Positions 59,381 through 64,000 of a DNA stretch of 64,000 nt are shown here, piece after piece. The DNA comes from Maratus speciosus (taxonomy: Eukaryota; Arthropoda; Arachnida; Araneae; Salticidae): positions 276,242,411 to 276,306,410 of the forward strand of contig OZ010786.1 of NCBI GenBank assembly GCA_963932465.1, given 5' to 3'. The stretch's first letter is position 1, and every line of letters starts with the position of its first letter. The notes beneath the pieces were generated by a model. The model searched no databases. It saw only the letters and a list, made by a program, of their open reading frames with translations, and was not told the origin of the DNA. Position numbers and translations under genes: made by a program.

Positions 59381-60123
59381 ATATTTGCTACATAGAGTAA
59401 GAACTAAGCAATAAATCAGAAATGCAGAATTCATAAATTAAAATTATTAAATATATGCTTATGTTTGGATAAATGCAATAAATCCCAATAAATTTGTATA
59501 AAAAATGAATGCTGCTAGTAATATAATCCCAATTCATTTTAAAAGGAAACTATATCCTCTTGCATAATAAAAATGCCTTTATTCTACATTCTCAGTTGAA
59601 TAATTTCAATTAAAAAAACATTTTAGTGTCAATAAGTAAACAAATTACCTTTTTTAAGGTTTAATTTTCCCTCTTTACTTAATGTTTCTTCTGAAGAGCC
59701 ATGAATTACTTCTGAATATATAATAAGAAAAACCCTAATGAATTGTCACAAAAATATGAATTTTGTTTTGAATATGTCAACAGAGAAAATCCACAAAACA
59801 AATTAACTTCTTTATTTATATTCTTTAAATCAGGGATAGAAATTGTGCACATGGATTGGACGATTCTTTGGTTTTAGTATAAATTTTTCTGAATAGAAAT
59901 CTTGCTTTATTCATTGAGAGAAATTTCGCAATTAACTAAGCTGAAGAAGTATACCTCGAAATTATGGTACTAAATCTTAGGAACCGTGCAAGCCGTGCGA
60001 AAAACTAATATCCCTAATGAAAGATTCTTTTTATAAATTAAAACATCTAGACAAAATATTTAACGTGTTTAAGATTGAAATTAACTCGGTAGTTAAAAAA
60101 CAGTAGCATAATAAAAGCAGCAT
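59381..60123 (+). repeat. Satellite unit continued after E5
   Basis: AATGCAGAATTCATAAATTA, GCAATAAATCCCAATAAATT, ATGAATTACTTCTGAATATA, GTCAACAGAGAAAATCC and AATTAACTTCTTTATTTATA follow the unit order seen at 50300-50790. Confidence 0.55.
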
Positions 60124-61885
60124 GGTCCCTGTGCCTAAATGCAACGTGATTTCGTACAGTTTTGTCGCATTTAGGGCATATTTGGTATTTTATTAAATAA
60201 ATGTATATTTTATTAGGCAGAAAATTACTGAATACTGTACCTTTAGTTAAAAATTAACTTGTTTTGCAGAAATTAGTATTTATCCTTAGTATAAGACCAC
60301 AATATACGATTGTTGCATTTAGGTTATTTTTGTCGCATTTACGGCAGTTAAAACCTAAATGAGATGTCCATAGTCCTAAATGTGACAATGCGTTTTATAC
60401 ATGACAATTCATCTGAAAATGTTCATTTAACAATTAACTGCTGTGACAGAAAATTTCCACATAACAACTGCGAGCGGGCTGCGAAACCTCTCGATTTGTA
60501 ATACATTAAAAATCCTAAAACAATCTTGAAATGACATTCGTAAAAAGGAGCAAGGGGGGGGGGGTGCAAAAATTTATATTGTATTTACAAAATATTTATA
60601 ACATTGTTAACAAGACTATTTATTACATATAACTTTAATCATTATAAAATGTCACATTATTAAAAATATTAGTCTTATAAATAGATAAAATCGTACAATG
60701 TTTCTAAAATTCTATTTAAGTACTGATTAAGCTACAGAAAAGCCCAGAGCCTGATATTCTGTTGCCCCCCCCCCTTCCTTTTTCTTACACTTTCACAAAA
60801 AATTGAACACTTTCTATACCTTAGAATACATATATAGAGACAAATACTCCTTTAGATAAACATAGATTTATTTGTTCTTCTTTTTCTAATTTAAAAGTAG
60901 TAAATGTGAATTATAACGAATAAAAAGTGAAAACTGAATTAAAATACCAAATTAAAAAAAAGGGCTAACAAAAATTGTAGACCCCCAAAACCAGGTCATA
61001 ACTCAGCTGTATCTTGTTTTAATCAGAGACAGCATTTAAGCTACTGAATGATATAATGTTGGTAAAATTAACTTACTTAATCGCATTAAAATAAACACAA
61101 TTTAACTGTTATAAATCTACACAAGACTTTCCAGAATATCCATCATATAAAATGCAAATTCCGTAATCATGTCTAAATTATCTGTCTGGAATATACGCCG
61201 CTTTTCTTACACCTTTTTTTTAAATTAAAAATTTAAAAGACGCGCATTTTTCTTTTTTTGATCATCTTAAACACATATTTAAGTACCCGATTAAAGAAAA
61301 TCATTAATGGAGGATTCTGCTGAAATTCATAATTTATAAACTCAACACAGCTTAATTGAAAACAATATCTTCTTTAAACACCACTTTAATACAATATATA
61401 AAAAATACCAGGTAAACTTACCTCGTTAATCTCCTAAATGTCTCTCCGCATTTACAGCAATCGGTATGTTGCTATTAAGTACATGCAGTGTACAAAGTCT
61501 CCAAAATGCGTAGATTAATTTAAACCCTATTCCGAAAATTGAGCGCCTTTTCTTAAGTTTACAGGTCAGGTACATTAAACAGATAACATAGTTCTTGATC
61601 TTCATAAGGTTATTGATCTTCAATGTTAAAAAAGTAAAACCTCGAGTCACTTTCAGGAATTTTTGCCGAATTTTGGCAATATGGGGGCGCTGTAAGATGA
61701 ACAATGTGTATTTGATTGGGATTATTTTTAATAAAAAGTTTTAAAAGCAGAGAATGTTTCTGGTTTAGTTCCTGAAGTCCGGATGCTTCATTATATAGCA
61801 TTTATTTACAATTATTCCATTAAAATATTAAGTACAAGAACATTGTCGCATTTAGGGGGTCGCATCACATTTAGGCACAATGACC
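60124..61885. mobile_element. E4: TIR transposon with CCTAAATGCGACA arrays
   Basis: The left end GGTCCCTGTGCCTAAATGCA and right end, reversed, GGTCATTGTGCCTAAATG are inverted repeats. Motifs related to CCTAAATGYGACA occur at 60134, 60164, 60315, 60331, 60354, 60375, 61844 and 61867, in both orientations. The minus strand near 61420-61490 has exon-like sequence shared with E5. No intact gene is present. A G run lies at 60556. Confidence 0.65.
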
Positions 61886-62157
61886 ATATTTGATAAAATT
61901 AAAACAGTAATTGGTTTTTAAATTTTCACTGGAATTAATTTTCCTTTCAAAATGTCTGCATGTTTCATCATTTTAGTTTGTGTATGCCCTTAGATTTTGT
62001 AGACTAACAAGGACGGTCTCCCTAAGGCGCATACTCAGAATATTTCGAAAAAAAATCTAATAAAACTAATTACGTCAACTGGGATAACTTTGGGCCAAAT
62101 TTCTGTGTTTCATGGCATGTTCAGTATCTTCCTTCAATCTCTTATTTTATTTTAAAA
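61886..62157. other. Unassigned AT-rich DNA
   Basis: No gene or repeat structure is recognised between E4 and the Helitron-like end. Confidence 0.4.
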
Positions 62158-64000
62158 CTAGCAAACCCCGCGGCTTTGCTCGCGTAATAGTTGAAATATG
62201 CAAAGTGATATTTGCATGACTATTTTTATTAGAAGAACACTTTTTCAAATAATTCAAAAATTATAAATCAAGCCACAGTTCGACTAAACTTCATTATAAA
62301 AGTGCAATAGACAGAAATGAGATTTTAATTAATAAGAAGAACTAAAACTAATTCCAATTAAATGATAATTCAGAAAGCATTTTGAGACATTTATGCTCAT
62401 TTCATACGTTCATTTCAGTATTCATTTGAAGTTTTGAATTTTTTAGAAACCATCTTAACACATTTACATCTTAAAATTAACCATCATGTCAAATTTTAAG
62501 CTTCTTGTCTAACGGCCTACCACATCTCTGGTGTTAGTGGCACCAACATAAAATGCCGAAACACAGTTGAAATAGAATGTCTTGAAAAATGTTGAAGCAG
62601 ACAATGTCACCATTAATTTGCCAACATTAACCTTGAAAGCGGTTGGTATTTTTTAATATTCTATAGAAAACGGAATTTACATCTTTTTAAAGGCTTTCTT
62701 GTTGTTCCTGCCAACCAGGTGGTAGTGACACCGGCATAAAATATAGCCCGTATAGGATCAGGGACTATCACTCTTGATTCACAACCAATAACTTCTGTAA
62801 TCGGTTTATTATTTCCGGAGATTCCATAGAAATCGTAATTTAGGACTCTTTTAGAATACTTTTAGCACCTTCCCTTCGCTTCACCCCTTTTTCATTTCGA
62901 ATTTATTTTCGACTGTTCTTAGAGGACATTTATATTTTATAAGTAACTACCGTGCTATATTTAAAGTTTCTAGCCTCTTCAGTACCCCAGAAATCGCAAT
63001 TTGGAAAGTTTTTTAATCCTACAAACCTCGACATAAAATATAGCTTATGTTTTATCAGGTTCTATCACCATCAATTTGCAACCATTATGTTTGAAATCGG
63101 TTTCATATTTCATACGATTGCATAAAAATCGTAATTTAGAACGCTTATAGAACGCTTTTCGCTCGCTTCATCCTTTTAAATTTGGAACATTCTTTCGATA
63201 ATTCTTAGAAAGCATTTGCATCTTTGAAGTAATTACCATTCCAAATTTAAAATGTTAGATCCCCTCAGTAGCACAAAAAACGCAATTTAGAACATTTTTT
63301 GCTCCTGTAACCCCCAGGTGGTAGTGTCAACAACGTAAAATATAGGCTATGTTGGAGCGGGGACTGTCACCATCAATTTGAAACCATTATTTCTGAAATC
63401 GGTTTATATTTCCTGAGATTGCGTAGAAATCGCTATTTAAAACGTTTTTAGAACGCTTTTCGTTCATTTTCACCCCTTTTAAATTTAAAATTTTAAAGGA
63501 ACTCTTCTCAAAGTGTATTTGCATCTCATAAGTAATTACCATGCCAAATTTCAAGTTGCTATCTCCTTCAGTATCACAAAAAGCACAATTCAGAACGTTT
63601 TTTAAAATGCAACTACAAGGTGGTAGTGACGCCGACATGAAATAGATCCTATGTAGGAGCAAGAGCTGTCATCATCAATTTCCAACCCTTACTTTTGAAA
63701 TTGGTTGTGTACATTCTGAGATTGTGTAGAAATCGCAATTTAGAACGTTTTTCGTCCATTTTCGCCCCTTTTAAATTCGAATTATAGAGATCATTTATAT
63801 CTTATAAGTAACTACCATGCTGAATTTCATATTTCTAGCCCCTGCAGTATTACAATAAACGCAATTTAGATCGTTTTTTGCTCCTTCACCCACTTTGGGG
63901 TATTGGCACCGACATGAAATACCACCTATGTGGGAGCGAGGGCCGTCACCATCGTTTTCACACCATTATTTTTTAAATCGGTTCGGTACTTCCTGAGATT
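62158..64000 (-). mobile_element. Large Helitron-like element with about 300-bp units, runs off the window
   Basis: On the minus strand the 3' end is CGCGAGCAAAGCCGCGGGGT then TTGCTAG before T. Upstream (higher coordinates) are about five degenerate units of 285-300 bp or more. Each has AACTACCATGC.AAATTT, CCTTCAGTA.CACA, AATCGCAATTTAGAACG, GGTGGTAGTG and GAGCG.GGACTGTCACCATC. It is a relative of the element at 49160-50030 with longer units. No helicase frame lies within the visible part. Confidence 0.6.

Noticed and set aside
61426..61704. 92-codon minus-strand frame
   Set aside because: It overlaps the E4 exon-like stretch in a different frame, and the frame shared with E5 is broken here.

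Overview
The window looks like AT-rich, intergenic, transposon-packed nuclear DNA from a large animal genome. The element types (Tc1-like, pogo/Tigger-like, piggyBac-like, Gypsy, Helitron-like with central tandem repeats, mobile tRNA-Thr-derived units) fit an arthropod, perhaps an arachnid. That placement is an inference from style, not from a marker gene. No complete host gene is visible. The best host-gene candidate is one minus-strand terminal exon at 35212-35353. A weaker plus-strand candidate lies at 15240-15316.

Region by region. 1-8700: a Helitron-like family (H1) on both strands. One H1 copy is split by a piggyBac-like MITE (4091-4604) and by a 2.36 kb transposon (5011-7371) with inverted ends and a broken DUF7869-like gene; a pogo/Tigger-like MITE follows at 7861-8698. 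8700-19000: a second Helitron-like family (H3), a small inverted-repeat element, a third H1 copy with central tandem repeats, a mariner-type palindrome and one H2 copy. 19024-22320: about twenty copies of a 150-bp tandem repeat in two modules (H4). 22400-26082: H3 sequence in head-to-head pieces, with another TTAA MITE.

26083-49643: the dominant structure, two 8.3 kb near-identical arms (26083-34426 and 41298-49643) in inverted orientation around a 6.9 kb spacer. Each arm carries part or all of a Helitron-like element, a tRNA-Thr-derived element split at TTAA by a piggyBac-like element, a second tRNA-derived copy, units of a degenerate satellite and a broken Tc1 transposase. The spacer holds the candidate host exon, an H3 copy, a transposon with arrays of GGTCCAAATACCGGCTA, and two tandem tRNA-derived units.

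49644-64000: more of the satellite (unit about 0.6 kb before insertions), two long inverted-repeat elements, and a 6.4 kb transposon (53008-59380) nested in one satellite unit and itself holding a Helitron, a Tigger end and a broken Gypsy integrase. A shorter relative lies at 60124-61885, and a large minus-strand Helitron-like element runs off the window end.

The genes do not form a pathway. The logic is one of nested insertion, and interrupted repeats were used to deduce the borders of the younger elements. All transposase or integrase genes seen are broken.
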